DNA from: Liolophura sinensis
Taxonomy: Eukaryota; Mollusca; Polyplacophora; Chitonida; Chitonidae
Assembly (NCBI RefSeq): GCF_032854445.1
Contig: NC_088304.1
Location: 31,131,732 to 31,195,731 of the forward strand
DNA: 64,000 nucleotides
Reading direction: 5' to 3'
Part shown: positions 45,013-60,000 of the stretch, piece after piece
Layout: every line of letters starts with the position of its first letter
How positions within the stretch are numbered: position 1 is the first letter of the stretch
Notes under the pieces: model-generated
Told to the model about the DNA's origin: nothing
Databases searched by the model: none
The model's input: only the letters and a program-made list of their open reading frames with translations
Translations under genes and position numbers: made by a program

Positions 45013-48000
45013 TCAGCTGGATTTTCTGCTTGACCATAAGATCCACAGGCAAATTCCACCAGAGGCCACTGCACCTGCCCTGCACAAAACAGAAGTTCAC
45101 ATTTTACAGGACATATGTCAATGTGCGTGATTCCAACCCTAGGGTGCTAATAAAGGGTGTACTGCGGATGCTACTACTGCTCATGTGAGAGGTATCGACA
45201 GTTTACATAACACATGCAAGAACTGACAGAGGCATAATATTAGGTATACCTTGAGGTAATAGCTCTGAGACAACACTAGAGCAAGAGTAATTTATTTATT
45301 TCACTGCACTTTTATCTAGCATCACACTTTTAGCAGGCTAAACTAGTCCCTCTTGTACTCAAATTTGTTTCAAGCTGTTTATAATAACAAGAGCAGTACT
45401 TCTTTTTCATAAATTTCTTCATATCATGATGAAAGCAAAAGCACAGAAGGAGATTTATGTATAAAACTCAACTGCTACATACACAATTTTTACAGTGCAT
45501 GACTGGTTCCTCTGCTCGCTTTACAAGCCTGCCACTTGCAAATTTTGTACAGAAATCTTGAACAACTCCGAGGTCAGTAAGGTCACAGTGATGAGACAGG
45601 AAGTGATGTCAGAAAATACAAAAACTCAGTCTCAACCTTTGATCAGACATTCATTCCCTTTATCTAAAGTATGTACAATATGATAAAACAAATCTTTAAT
45701 CCAGGTCCGCATGAGGACATCTGTGGTGAGCTAAGAATAAACAAGCCTACGTTTGTGGCACAGGCTCCAAAAGCCACACCTGTCTTGGTGGCAGCAATGT
45801 AAAGCAAAAGCAAAGAGAAATGCATGCACTGTAAGGAGTATGGATTGAGAGAGGAGAGTTGTTTGTCAAAAAGGCTTGTCATGTTCCGCATGACATGCAC
45901 ACTCCTGGGAAGCAACTCCGAAGTGACAAGACAGCTATACATTCAAGATACCATGAACTCACAGCAGTGCATTCCTGGCGAGAAGTGAATGCTTCCATGG
46001 ACTGTACTTTGTGACGTAAATTAATTCATGCTTCTTGAAGGCTTTTAGGATATCCTTGGCACTGAAATCAAAGAATAAAGACTATAACATAACTGGTATA
46101 AGGAAAACCACATTTCAGAATTTCTGCTCCTTTCAAACTCAGCTTTTATTCTTGTTAATACAACAGTTCCCAAATTCCTCAACCTATTCAAATATGAAAG
46201 AGCAACTGTCAGACTTTGATTTGGTTTTAAAGACAAAACTGGATTCGCCAGTTCAGGGCTTCACAAAAAGTGTAATTATATCAGTCAACACAGAATAATG
46301 CCTTCAGAATATGCTTGAATAAACACCTTGCAAACATGCGAAAAAGGTTGAAGAATTACAGTCTGTCTACTGGGAAAGTTTGATCTCGCTGAACATACAG
46401 GTTTACAATGTTGCCAAAGCCAGTCACTCTTTGGAAGATGAGCAAAGTCGCAGCATGCCGATAAGAGCTAGAGTTGGCTAAGCCTGTTGCCATGTGTAGA
46501 GTGATATCAGTATGTGGTCAATAAGACAAAACGAAATATTCAAACACAAATTCTCTGTGATTTAGTCTAGTAATGAATAACAAAATTTTTTGCTTTGGTT
46601 AAATGTAGAGACAGATAGAAAAGAGGGCACTCTTGTACAAGCATCATCTGATTTTTTTCTTAAATTTTGTCTTTTTTACCTTCTGGTGATAACAAAATGG
46701 ATGAAAGGAAAAAAGCCAGTAAATCCAGTTGACACAATGTTCTCTTACCAGCGATGGTTTCCTGTGGCAATCAGAGCCCTTTGTTTCCCTAGCAACCGAA
46801 CATCCACAGACCCATGGGCAGAGAACCACTTTGCAAGCTTCGAGAAAAAGAAAAGGGATGCTATTATTGCAAATACTTTCAAAGCCGTGTCATCTCTGAT
46901 ATTGCCACCATCACCCTGGGTTGTTTTTTATACAAAATAAACCATACATTTTTTCATGTGAGTAAGTGAGTGAGTGCTTGGGGTTTAACGTTGTACTTAA
47001 CAATTTTTCAGTCATATGATGACGAAGGAATCCTTAGGGTGTATGTAATGTGCCTCCTTGTTGCAGGATGGATTTCCACCGCTCTTTTATCTAGTGCTGC
47101 TTCACTGAGATGACTTACCGAAGGCAAGTAAGCCGCCTTGAATAAGCCTCTATACTGATATGGGTCAACCAGTCGTTACACTATCCCCTTACTGTTGAAT
47201 GCCAAGTGAGGAAGTCACAACTTCCTCTCATTCTTTCATGTGAAATTTGGGGGTATATACAGAAGTTACTAAGAGTTTTATTTTGTCAAACTTTAAATTT
47301 TTAGGAATGACATAACTGCAGCCTTGGTAGCACCATGAAAGTGTTATCACACATCCAACCTGGAGCAGTCATCCACGTGAAATGTCTTAAAACACTATGT
47401 AGTATGATGGAAGATGGATTGGGCCCCTCAATGTTCTGGAGCCGAGGACTATTAAAAGATGCGGCTTGAGATTCAAGAGGCCTCATTCGTCTTCGAAAGT
47501 AAAATGATGGAACCATGTGTTTTGGATCTTTGTAACAAACCTGAATAGAGCTCAGTGAATAGGAAGACTTCCTTGACTTGACAAATATGAGTTCAGGTCT
47601 CCTGGAAACTGGGTCTGCTCCATCAAGATTCTAAAACATATCATAAATGTTTGTGATTAAATATGCGCATAAATACCTTAAGGATATGAATACATTGGAG
47701 TAAGCGTCAGTTTGCCATAACACTGAACTATCTTAAATTATCTTCTAGTGTTTTGTCACTGCTGATGATAGAACACCTGACTAGATACCATCACAATACT
47801 TGCTTGAACTGCGAACATATTTTTACAAATTTTACATATTCTTAGAAAAACTTGACACAAATACATAAGATTTCAACAGGAAAGCTAGAAAGATTAAATG
47901 TACTCAAAAACAAAATCTAATACAAAATTCCTTCATAACTATTTCTGTGAAGTTCCTGACAGACAAACAAAAACATAAACTCTTTGGCACATACATGTAC

Positions 48001-51000
48001 CAAAATGAAAAGTAAGGAAATGACTTCACCAGGTGATTAACTGTTCCTCTGATGACGTTCACTTGGTTCTGAAAGCTTTTCAGCGAGTGGAGGTAGTCTC
48101 TGAAGGAGCACGGCTCAACATCTGTGGACCTACATGAAGGGGGAAAAACACAAACTAAATAGGATGAATAAAAAGAATCTCATTGTTCGTACTCTTTTCT
48201 CACTAAACAGTCCTACAGTATCATGTGAATTGTGAAAAATGTGGTGCAACCTTTGTTGATGTTAACTTACCCGTTGTTTATCTCACAGTCTTCCAGAGGT
48301 AAATACCTTTCTCATTTATGAACTTTTCAAGTACACAAATTTCAGCCCGTCAATACTTCTTCATTATTCACCTACTCTAAATTACTTCTTGTCACAGTTG
48401 TTTCAGCCGATAATATATAATAAACGTGATCAAAAAAGACGTTTAAACTTTTTCAACAGGTACAGTAGGACTTTTCTTTACCTTTAACAATAAAGAGTTC
48501 AAATCTGCCGTATTGTTTTGTTGATTTGTCTGTGTTTTACAATCATAGCCATGCCAAAAAGGTTCTCAAAATACATAAATGAACAACCTCATGTCAATGG
48601 TTTTTCCTGTGAGGTACCTCAGCCTACATTGTGTTAGTAGTGTGCTAAGAGTAAGATAGCTGTGCACCAGTGGCATGCCATTGAGAACCTTCAGTCTTGT
48701 TTTATTATACTGTGAATCTACAGTGAAATCCCATAAAGACGGCTTCATCAGAAAATCACAAACCATTCTTCTCCAGTATAATGCATCTAAAACATATCAG
48801 CCAAAAAGAGCTTTAATTTTTAATCTTTTTTGCTTGCATTTTTTTTTTCTTCACAGTTGTTTTGATATATTTTCACTGTTGATGACATCAGATGATGTGT
48901 TTACTCACTTGACATCTCGAAAGTGTAGAATATGAGCCAGCCTCAGAAACACTAAAGAGAAACGAGCCAAAATGGAAAAACTGTTAACATACAAGTTGAT
49001 TTCGACCTTTGTGGTCAGATTCATTTCAGACCTATCAACAGTGGAGTGATAAACTGCATAGAGATCAAGGTTATACTGATGTCATATGTTTTAATGTATG
49101 AAGTGCAACCCAGGCCATTCGCCTTAAAGTCGGGAGAGATCAAACCCAGTTCAAGTCACACATAAAACTTTAAAAATGTAACTTGTCGCTAGCTCACTTG
49201 GCACTCAACACTGAGAGTTTAGAGCAAGGAAACAGTACTGGTTGGCACAGTGTAAGTATAATGTGAATGGGTGGGGTGTCATCTCTGGTGTCTTCAGCGT
49301 GATACTTTAGTGGCACTTTGGTGGCATGGACCTGCCCTGCCACAAGAAGACACTGTGTATGTACACACACCTATCAATGACACCTTGTCGTCGTCGTCAT
49401 GTCGCTAAGTACAACGTAAAACCCCGAACATATATTCATACATATAACTGCGCCCTACAGTTACGCCAGCAGTGATGAAATAGTATAGGACAGGTTATAT
49501 AAAGCTATCATAAACATAAAGTACTGTAATCTACAGGATCAACAGAGCATAACAACCGTCTTTACCCATGCCAATACTGTAGGCATACTGCCAGCAAAAG
49601 TAAAAACCACCTGATGGTTTAATAGCAATAGATTTTCCAGCTTATTGTAATCTGGTTAACAGAGTTACTGCATTTCATCTCAAGACTGGTATGTAAAAAT
49701 ATAAAGGTGTTTTAAATCAATCACAATCAAGTAAAATGTGTCAAATGAAAAATGCTAGACTTTAGGTAAAATGCAGCCATTCAGTAGTTTATTAAAAGGA
49801 TATGACTGTCAGAACTCAAAATGCACAAAAAGCTACAAACTGACAAAAGCTTAATGTGTAATGAGATTACATGTACTGACAATATCCACATTGAAAGGCG
49901 TCAGAACCAGCTTCATGAGGTAGTATCTGCTCTTCTGAAATCATCAAACAAACACACAACATTTCAACTTTTCATGTTTTATATATTTAACAAATATGGT
50001 AATCAGACTTACTGTAATTCATCAACCTTTTTTCAAGATGTTTTATATTCAAGCAAATTCTAATGGTATTATCCTATACTTATCCCAAAGCCCTGAGATC
50101 AACAAACCCCACCAATGTACATTTACCTTTAAAATCAAACGAAAAATGTGCACAAATGGCTCTGAAAATTGCTCTTTAATATGTTAAAAAAAGTTGAGGA
50201 ATCAGGGATCCTGTTAGGACAATAAAACCCTATTTACATTAAAGCCTTTTCAGGAGTCTAACAAGTTTTTCATAATAACATTACTACAAGTTATAAAGAA
50301 ATTTTAAAGATTTTTGTAGTTTAGAGCTATCCATTCTCAACACATACACTCATTCAGCCGCTCATCATACTCAAAAGAATAATTCATCAATATGGTTTTA
50401 TTCAGGCCATCTCTGATTCAAGAATTTTAACTAAATCAATCTTACCACATTAGTTTACACTGCTGCTGAAATCACATTTATCAAAGACTTTTAAGTTTGT
50501 AGGTTCGTCAGATGTCTGGTGAGGAAGGATGGCTTCCTCCACTCAGAAATCTTACCTTTGTACATGTAGTAAAAGCGAAATGTTCTTGAATAAGACACAA
50601 ACCACAACCAAAGTAAAAAAAATATATACATATATATATTCTCAAGTATTTAGCTTGAATGTTTACATTTTCAAGCTGATAATAATAGATAACCTATTGT
50701 CTCTGCTAAAAGCTAGATAACCTAATGTATCTGCTAAAAGCTAGATAACCTACTGTATCTGCTAAAAGCTAGATAACCTACTGTATCTACTAAAAGCTAG
50801 ATAACCTACTGTATCTGCTAAAAGCTAGATAACCTATTGTATCTGCTAAAAGCTAGATAACCTACTGTATCTGCTAAAAGCTAGATAACCTACTGTATCT
50901 GCTAAAAGCTAGATAACCTACTGTATCTGCTAAAAGCTAGATAACCTACTGTATCTGCTAAAAGCTAGATAACCTACTGTATCTGCTAAAAGCTAGATAA

Positions 51001-54000
51001 CCTATTGTATCTGCTAAAAGCTAGATAACCTAATGTATCAGCTAAAAGCTAGATAACCTACTGTATCTGCTAAAAGCTAGATAACCTAATGTATCTGCTA
51101 AAAGCTAGATAACCTACTGTATCTGCTAAAAGCTAGATAACCTATTGTATCTGCTAAAAGCTAGATAACCAACTGTATCTGCTAAAAGCTAGATAACCTA
51201 CAGTATCTACTAAAAGCTAGATAACTACTGTATCTACTAAAAGCTTGATAACCTACTGTATCTACTAAAAGATAGATAACCTACTGTATCTGTCAAATCC
51301 CTCTGCATGTACAATTCCAGGAGAACACACAGTGTGGAATTTTCCTTTTGAGCTACAACAGAATAATGAAGAAGTGCAAACCCCATTTTATGGCTTTCAG
51401 GAGAATACACCGAAACATGTATTACAGTGTAGGCAACAGCTTATATCCTATCCAGTAACACCTCCTGGCCCCTGATAATGATTGAAAAGGGACATAACTT
51501 TATTGGAATCCAAAACTTAAAAAATCACCTAACGCTGTTAAATAAGGATCTGACCTATAGCTTTAACACACACTCAAACTCAAACACCTGTTTTGTTTGA
51601 ATGTGTCAAACATAGACAACTAAGCAAAAAAAGAATCAGAAAGCTAGAACTCCATCTCACAGTTGTCAGCAGAGTACAGTCAGCTAATAAAAGCCGTACT
51701 GGAGTAACAACAAGTATACTAAAAGCACAAACCAAAGAAATATGATAGGAATATATAAACACCTCTTAGCCCATTCTTATGTTTGAAAAGGGACATAACT
51801 ACTAGAAACCAAAACGTTTCCTACATACAGATGCTGAATGTTACCTGTCAAAGGCCATGTAGAGATCACTCAACGCTGTCGATTCCAGTAAACCCGTGTT
51901 TTCAAACATCTGAGGAAATACACGTACAGGTAAAATATTAGGAGACAGGAAAGACCTTGAATGCTTTTATCACGCTTCTTGAACAGAATTAAATGACTTA
52001 AACTTGTGAATTCCAGGGTTGGTGTTATGGATCGCATTGACAATGTGAAAATAATGTTATATGTTCTGAGCTGTTTTGAGTGTAAAAATAAAAATTTTAG
52101 TGTCACCTTTTTTTAATCACCTGCTATTTAACATAAAACTTAGGGTTACCTGTAATCCATATGACAAAAATAAAATTCTGCTGCATAAGTGACAGCACTA
52201 TCAAATAACATGGCAAAACATACCAAACTGATCAATTTAATCAAATGCAATCCAGAACTTAGGAAGTAGCTACACCATGTGAACACAAATGGACAAAAAA
52301 GCAGGCTTTACTGTGATCTAGGTAAATAAATATAAAAAGAGAAAGCCAAAAATTAAAATAAATTAGAACAGGTTCATGCTTACCTCCTTTGAAGACAAGA
52401 CAATGTGTTTAGTGTCAAACAGGACAGGAAACAGCTCATGTAACTGTTTTTTAAAGGCACCGTAGCTATCTACAAGATGAAAGAAGCACAAGCTGAATGA
52501 CTCTACCTCACCTAAAATTTGACCAGTCAAACGCACTTAAAATGAGTTTATCTGATCAGAAATCAACTTCACAAATGCGACTTCTCTTACGTCGCACTAT
52601 AAGGTGAATGAAACAATGAGATTGAAACAAACTGTGTCACCTGAAAATTGCTTCAGGTGAAATACAGTAAACACGACTGTATATAATACTGTATATAATA
52701 ATCTGAAATATGCCTTCACACAAGCGTAACAAAATAACATTATTGTATACCAACATAAACAAGAAAATGATGTCAAAAGTCTGCGTTTCCCCAAATGGCC
52801 ATATCAACACACGCGACGATGTACACTTACAAACCTTGTGCAGATGGTAGTTACAAGATTGTAGCATTACAATAGCTTTTATTGTCCAATAAGAGCTTTA
52901 CAAATTGGGTTTAAAGATTTCCTAGCAGATGAGATAAAAAGATTTCATTATTCAGTTAGATATCACTTTTGTTATTACATCTGGATATTTCACACCTAGG
53001 CGCTATGAAATCGAAAAAGAAACCTTTAGCTCAATGACGTTCCAATCTGCCCTCAGCGGGTTGTCATAATGCATGTTCAGTCAATTTTAATTATTCATAC
53101 ATGACGCAACATGACATAACGTCACACAAGATGTCCTGTTATGATGTCATGCTATTAAGACTTTGAAAGCCTACAGCCAAAAATATTGCTTTCCTTGTTG
53201 AAATACACAAAATAATAACAATACTATCAAATTACAAATAATAAATAGAACAGAGGATATTGCAGAGTGAAGGTTTGAATACCATAAATAATGAAGTTGT
53301 GACAGCTGGAAATCATATACGCAATTCTCTGTCAAACAAGGTGAGTTCCCCTCCCTCTAGACCGGACACTTACCTGGCAATGGATTGTAAAATTTGTCAA
53401 ACAGAAACATGAGATCCATCAGCATGTTGTGTCCAATAAGAGGCTGAAAAAGTAACACACACATTCATTGATCAAATATTACATTTTTGTATACACAAAG
53501 GAACACCTGCACCTTGTGTGCAAATGGCTGAGAATCATACACCTTACCATGTACCAATCCCCAATATTGCCAGTCATAAATCCTCAACCTTTTTATTTAT
53601 TCGACTGGTGTTTTACGCCATAGTCGAGAATATTTCACATATATGCCGGCGGCCAGCATTATGGTGGGAGGAAACTGGTCTTTGGAAATCGCATGACCAT
53701 TCACAGGTTGCTGACAGACCTTTCACCGTTGTTCAACCTTTTCACCTGCTACCATAATTCCTCAAACTTTTCACATATGAAAGAATAACTTTCAGTGCAA
53801 TTTATGCACATTAATAATTAGACTTTGGAGATAAAACTACATTGGTTGGATTTGCCAGTTTCAGGCCTTCATAAAAAGTATAATTTTATCAGTCTAAACG
53901 GAATAAGGTCTTCAAAATATGCTTAAATAAACACCTTGCAAAAATGTGAAAGAGTTGGAATTTCAGTAGCAATATGTTTATCCAGGCCTACACTGAGGGC

Positions 54001-57000
54001 AGTTATATTTTTTGTGAAGCCCCCAAAAAATACAGTTTTGCCTCCAAAATCAAATTAAGACAGCCATCCACTGTAATGAATGTTGATCTTCCTCATACAA
54101 CAAAGTTCACGAATTAGGATTTATCACCCACTTCATTTAGAGTACACACAGCAGTGTGGCAGGTGAATAAATGCTAACATTCATTTATCCTATTTGCGAC
54201 TCTTGAAAATGAACTTTACAGGGTGTTTTTAGATGGTCATATCTCAAAAACCACTTGGAATTTTGGGCTACACCTTGGGAAACCTTCCTCATATATGTCA
54301 AGGAATGTTTAAGAATATTCCATCAAAATCCAAGAGTCACCACAAAAAAAATTTTTTTGCCTGATTTGACGTGGAATGGCCCACAGATAATAAGTGCATA
54401 GATAAGACACACGTCAAAATTTGAACTTATTGGCCTAAAACTATGTACTACATTAAATATTTAAATTATAAATCGGCCACAAATCACTTCGTAGAATCAA
54501 TAACCAGCATTCAGATGCCTTTTCATGTGCATACCAATAGCTTGAAACTGGTTCACCACTAACTCACTCCTCTTAGCTTATTCCCACCTCACCATGAGTT
54601 CAACACAAGCTCATTTCTAACTTGCTACCAGTTCACCTCTCACTCACCCCAACCTCACCACAAACTTGCCTCTAGATCACCATTAACTCACCTTTAGCTT
54701 ATTCCCAGCTCACCATTAGCTCACTCCTAGCTTATTCCCATCTCACCATGACTTCAACACAAGCTCATTTCTAACTCACCACAAGTTCACCTCTCACTCA
54801 CCCCAACCTCACCACCAACTTGCCTCTAGATCACCATTACCTCATCTCTAGCTTATTCCCACCTCACCATTAGCTCACTCCTAGCTTATTCCCACCTCAC
54901 CACTAAATCACCACAAGCTCATTTCTAACTTGCCACTAGTTCACCTCTCACTCACCCCAACCTCACCACCAGCCTGCCTCTAGATCACCATTAGCTCACC
55001 TTTAACCTATTCCCAGCTCACCATTAGCTCACCTCTAGCTTATTCCCAGCTCCCCATTAGCTCAACACAAGCTCATTTCTAACTTGCCACTAGTTCACCT
55101 CCCACTCACCCCAACCTCACCACCAGCTTGCCTCTAGATCACCATTAGCTCACCTGTAGCTTATTCCCAGCTCACCATTAGCTCATCACAAGCTCATGTC
55201 TAACCATGAGCTCACAACTAATTTACCACTAGCTCACCTCTTAGCTAAAAACAAGCTTAGCACACCACCATTATACCTGTAGCAAACTTCTAGCATTCTG
55301 TTGCTATTCACCATGACATCATCTGCAGAGATTTAATATTACTGCTATGGCCTGTGGTTATGGTGACAGTGTTACATAATCCCACCCCGAGCAAACCACG
55401 GGATTGCTAATACATGTATACAGGTGTTAGATTACACACCTTCTGATGGTCTATCAGCAGCCTGAAAACCCGAGTCCAGCCCAGCAAGGAATTCAGTACT
55501 CTGTAATGACAAGACCACACACAGGGTGATAACCAAAAGGGATTTTAGGGTTTCAAGTCCATTGCTGAAATCTTCATTCAGAAATCATTTCCCCACAACT
55601 GCTTCTAAATGTCAGATTAAAAAAAGAAATATTTTGACAGTTCCAGGGTTAAAAGTATATGATTATTACAGAATGAAAGCCAGAAATGCAGCTGGAGTAT
55701 AAAAATGACAGGCCCTAAATCTGTAATATCACACAAACAAATCATGTTGCACCTTTGAGCTCTGAATTAGATAACTACTGGTCTCTTCAATATAACACGT
55801 ACAGATATAATCATCTCCATGGTAACATGCAGAAATAGTATCTGTACATATGGGTAGAATGTATAGCACTTCATCATTGGATTTCCACTACCCCCATATC
55901 TCTAAAGACTTACCTATCATGGTCAGTCACTTCACACTCTCCTCTCACCTTCTCTAGAGTTTCACGCCTTTCAGCTGACACCTTCTCTACAACTATCTGG
56001 AAACCATGACAAATCAACCCAATCATTAGACAATGCATACCTAATGTTTATTTCATTTGACAGTCGTTTCATGTGATACTCAAGAATTTTTCACTTTATG
56101 TTTGATGGCAGGAAGATTTTAATTAGGGTATGAAGGAAACTGGAATGCCTTGGATAAACCACCAACCTTTAGCAAGTGACTGATGACCTTTCCCACGTGC
56201 ATCATACAGATATGGATTGAATGTTGGTGTAAAACAATCGGTGTTCAATGTGAATGTGAGCTGACTGTGCCAACTGCTAGCCCAAGGCCCCACAAGCAGT
56301 GAGAATGGGAGATTCCATAAATACCCAGTCCAAGTTCAAACAAGCATACATTTTACAGGTACTTAATCACAAGTTCTGAATATTCTATAAAAACTGCCTT
56401 GAACACCAAATTTCACCAAAAATTTGCCACATGATTTCACAAATTTACTATTTTTCAAATAAAAAATCCCAGTAAATTTCATTTCCAGACACCCAAGAAT
56501 TACTTCAGAAGCTTTTGACAGCCTAGGAGCCATCTTAAGAAGGTCTTACATCCCCAAACCCTGATTCAGTTGTCCACACATTAGGGAAGCGCTGCCTGAT
56601 TTCAATCTGTAGCAGGTATGTTTCCACTCGCTTGGATTCTAGATTACAACAAAAATATCATATACAATCACAAATAATCAATACATCTAACAACAATCAT
56701 TTATCAGAATGTATAACTCAGTATTAAATGTCAATCTATAACAGCTTTAGCCCTCTCACTATTAAACTCCATCTCTGAAACACTAGCAATGTTACTGAAG
56801 TCAGAGCCAGCAGCTGCTGTGTGTGCTGGCTTGAAAGCTTAAGGGCTTAATCATCATAACAGTGTCTGTTATGTAATTCGATAACCGTCAGTCTCGATTC
56901 GTACCGAGTCAAATCCCTTGGGATTTGATGAGTTGCACTATTAAACATGACTGTAAAAAGTCAAATCGAAAAAAAAAAAAAAGCAATAATTATTAAACAA

Positions 57001-60000
57001 TACCAGAATCAAAAATTTCAGGCATGAAATAAGGATGATGTTCACAATCTCAAGCAAAATGAATATCACAAATGAGATAAACACTATCAAATTTTATTTC
57101 CTAGAAAGCTGTGGGAGCAGCCGCTTCGTTTACAGTGGATTCTTGACAACGGGCCTGAGCACTTTAATGGTCCAGAAAAATCACAAGGGTAATTGGGCCC
57201 AAATACTCAAAACAGGAAACAGCCATCTAGCTAGCTAACAAGACATCAACTAAGATATGGTTGCCTACATACACTATATTAAGACAACAAACAATATGTT
57301 CTTTTTCAAAAATACATATGAAAACCATGAGTTGTCCTTTCCTGTAAAGGCAGATTACAAGCATCGTGAAGCCGTCTTCCATTTAGGGTAATCAGACTTA
57401 ATCAAACTTGTGGCATTTTTCCTAAACTTATATTTGACTCAAAACTAATTTTCAATAGGCCTGCTCTGAATTACCTCCCTTGCTACACAACAGCGACTAG
57501 ATGTAAAGCCAGGTCAGTTTTTGAGGTGTGAAACTATGAGAAAAGGGACAGAATGTCAAAACAGATGATGTCAGACTTTTTAAGAGTTGAAAATGTCGAA
57601 AGATCTTCACTGCAATGTATATTAAGAATATATTTTGACCAGAATTTTTAAAGTGCCTCCAATTGTGTTTTTAAAAAACGTAATGTTTACCCAGAGCTCT
57701 CCGAATAAGTTTACAAAAATAAAATTTGTCTTAAAGATAAGTCTTCAACTAGCTTACGTCGCTTTAACTCGGAAATTTGCCATTAACCACTTTCTCAGAG
57801 GTCCAACCTCACCCCAGCTTTCTGCAAACATACACCTTTTTGAAGTGGGAGAGTGATCTCAAGGGAGGTAATTCGGTGTGGCCCTACTGTGTTACAAAAA
57901 TTTTTAACAGCTTTAACTATTAAAAAACAAATTTCTGAAACAACTCACAACTTAAGTACAGAATTAAAACTGTTTTGAAGTTATGAACCAATCTTCCTGG
58001 GGCCAGGTATTCACCTGAGGGCCAGGTACTCACCTTTGTCCCTCTCAAGGATGAATGTGTCTCCCTCAGATTTGTGCACCAGCCACTCAGCAACACGAGA
58101 ACAATGCTTCTGCAACAACGCCTCATCCAAATCTCTTATGGAATACAAATGGCATCATACATGATCACAAGTCATTTAATGTTTGAATGACCAATGATAA
58201 GAAATTATCATAACTACTAGATTTTAATAATCTATTTATTTGATTTTTGTTCAGTTACATTTTCAAGAAGGTTTTCCCTTAAATCATTTTGGTGTGTGGA
58301 AGAAACCAGAGTGCATAGTGTAAACCAATGACGTTTGGCATGTTACTCACAAACCTTTCCATCTGTGAGTTACAGACAAGCACACCATACAAGTATATAT
58401 TTATATTTATATATTTATTTATTTATTTGATTGGTTGATTATATATTTCACTTTTACGATGGCAGCCAGCATTATATCAGGAGAAAACTGGGCAAAGTTA
58501 CATCAGGTGGCTACCTCCTCAGCCACAGAGGCCCCACAGATGAAATACAAGTGGTCTTTAATAAGCGTTAGTCTGTGCAACGGCCAAATGAGAGTTGTTG
58601 ATCCCATGAACAGTGAGAGTGATACTTGGTGTGTCCTAGCCATTAAAAATCAATCATGGGCGCGTTACATTAGAATTTGAGATCAAAAATTGAAAACAGA
58701 CCTCTCTAACCCTTTATTAACACTCTGAGACTTTATATGTGCCTTCACAGCTTTCTCCTGGACTTCATTAAGAAATGAGACTCCTTCGTATGCAAACTGT
58801 AACAGCAAATTCATTATACATGGTAACATTTTCAGAATTGATATTTTTGGGACTCATTTGATCTGAAATAATGAATAAGGAAACCAGACAGAGCATGGAT
58901 GAAACCAGATAGAGCATGCAGTAAACAAAAATGGGGGGAACCACACAGAGCATAGGGGAAACAACATGGAGCATGGGGGAAACCACATGGAGCAATGGGA
59001 CACACAAATGGAGGAGACCAGACAGAAAATGGAGGCAACCACACAGGGCACTGAGGAAACAAAAATGAAAGAAATCAGGCAGAGCATGGAGGAAAAAGAA
59101 ACCGAGAAAACACAACAGAGCATACGGGAAACCACTGCACCTAGCCAAATGCCAAGCACCTAGCCAACTTTCTAACATCACCTCCACAGACAAACTGGCA
59201 GAAAGCAAATTTGAACCTGCGACAACAGGGAGAAACATTAGATAGCTTGAGATGTTAGCTCACCATCATGGCAAGCATAACATGAGAGATGATAATCTAA
59301 AGAAGCGTCCACCAAAGTTCATTCATTCAAATCATGTACACAAAAGATACAATACCTTGTTAAAATCAAATTTGTGTTTCGAAAGAAACTCCAGACTGGA
59401 TGCCTGTAAAAGAAATTATTCATGAAGTAAAAGCAGAAATGAAAAAATTGAAAACTCCTAAAGTTTGACCAACATCTGTAGTCAAATATATCTACTCTTC
59501 ACATTTTGCAGTAATAATATAACCTGTGACATACATATAAATGTACAAAATAAAGCTCAAGATATTCTGGATAAAATATCAGTTGTACGTAAGAATAGGG
59601 GTACAAAGCAACTAAAATTACATCTGACAGTATATGTGTACTACACTAAGTCAAGAGTAAAGATGCTGATGGGAGATAAACAATGAAATTAACATTCACT
59701 GAAAACTTCACTTCCAGTTATCTGATTGGCCAACAGAGAGGAAATCCACACCTTCAATGTGACACAGAACAAAATCGTTCAAAACAAAACAGCAGAAATT
59801 TGATCAAAGAAGGAAACTTAGTGTGAAGTTTAATAAGCTCCAGTCTTTAACATACCTGACATGAGAATCTGACATCTACAGGACCAAATGACTGCGGGAA
59901 TAGATAGGTGTTGAAGCTATGAGAAATATACCTGCACAAGAAATAAAAATTAAAGCCATTAGTTATAGCTGTACCATCACTCAATCGGTTGTGTAAGAGA

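Noticed and set aside
45664-45942. 92-codon minus frame near the PNLDC1 3' end considered as its last exon
   Set aside because: The exon at 45079-45013 joins in phase after 45963 and gives the expected membrane anchor; this frame does not fit a splice model.
58768-59238. 156-codon minus-strand open frame rich in Cys, Phe and Pro
   Set aside because: It is composed of a degenerate repeat in PNLDC1 intron 6 and has no independent support.
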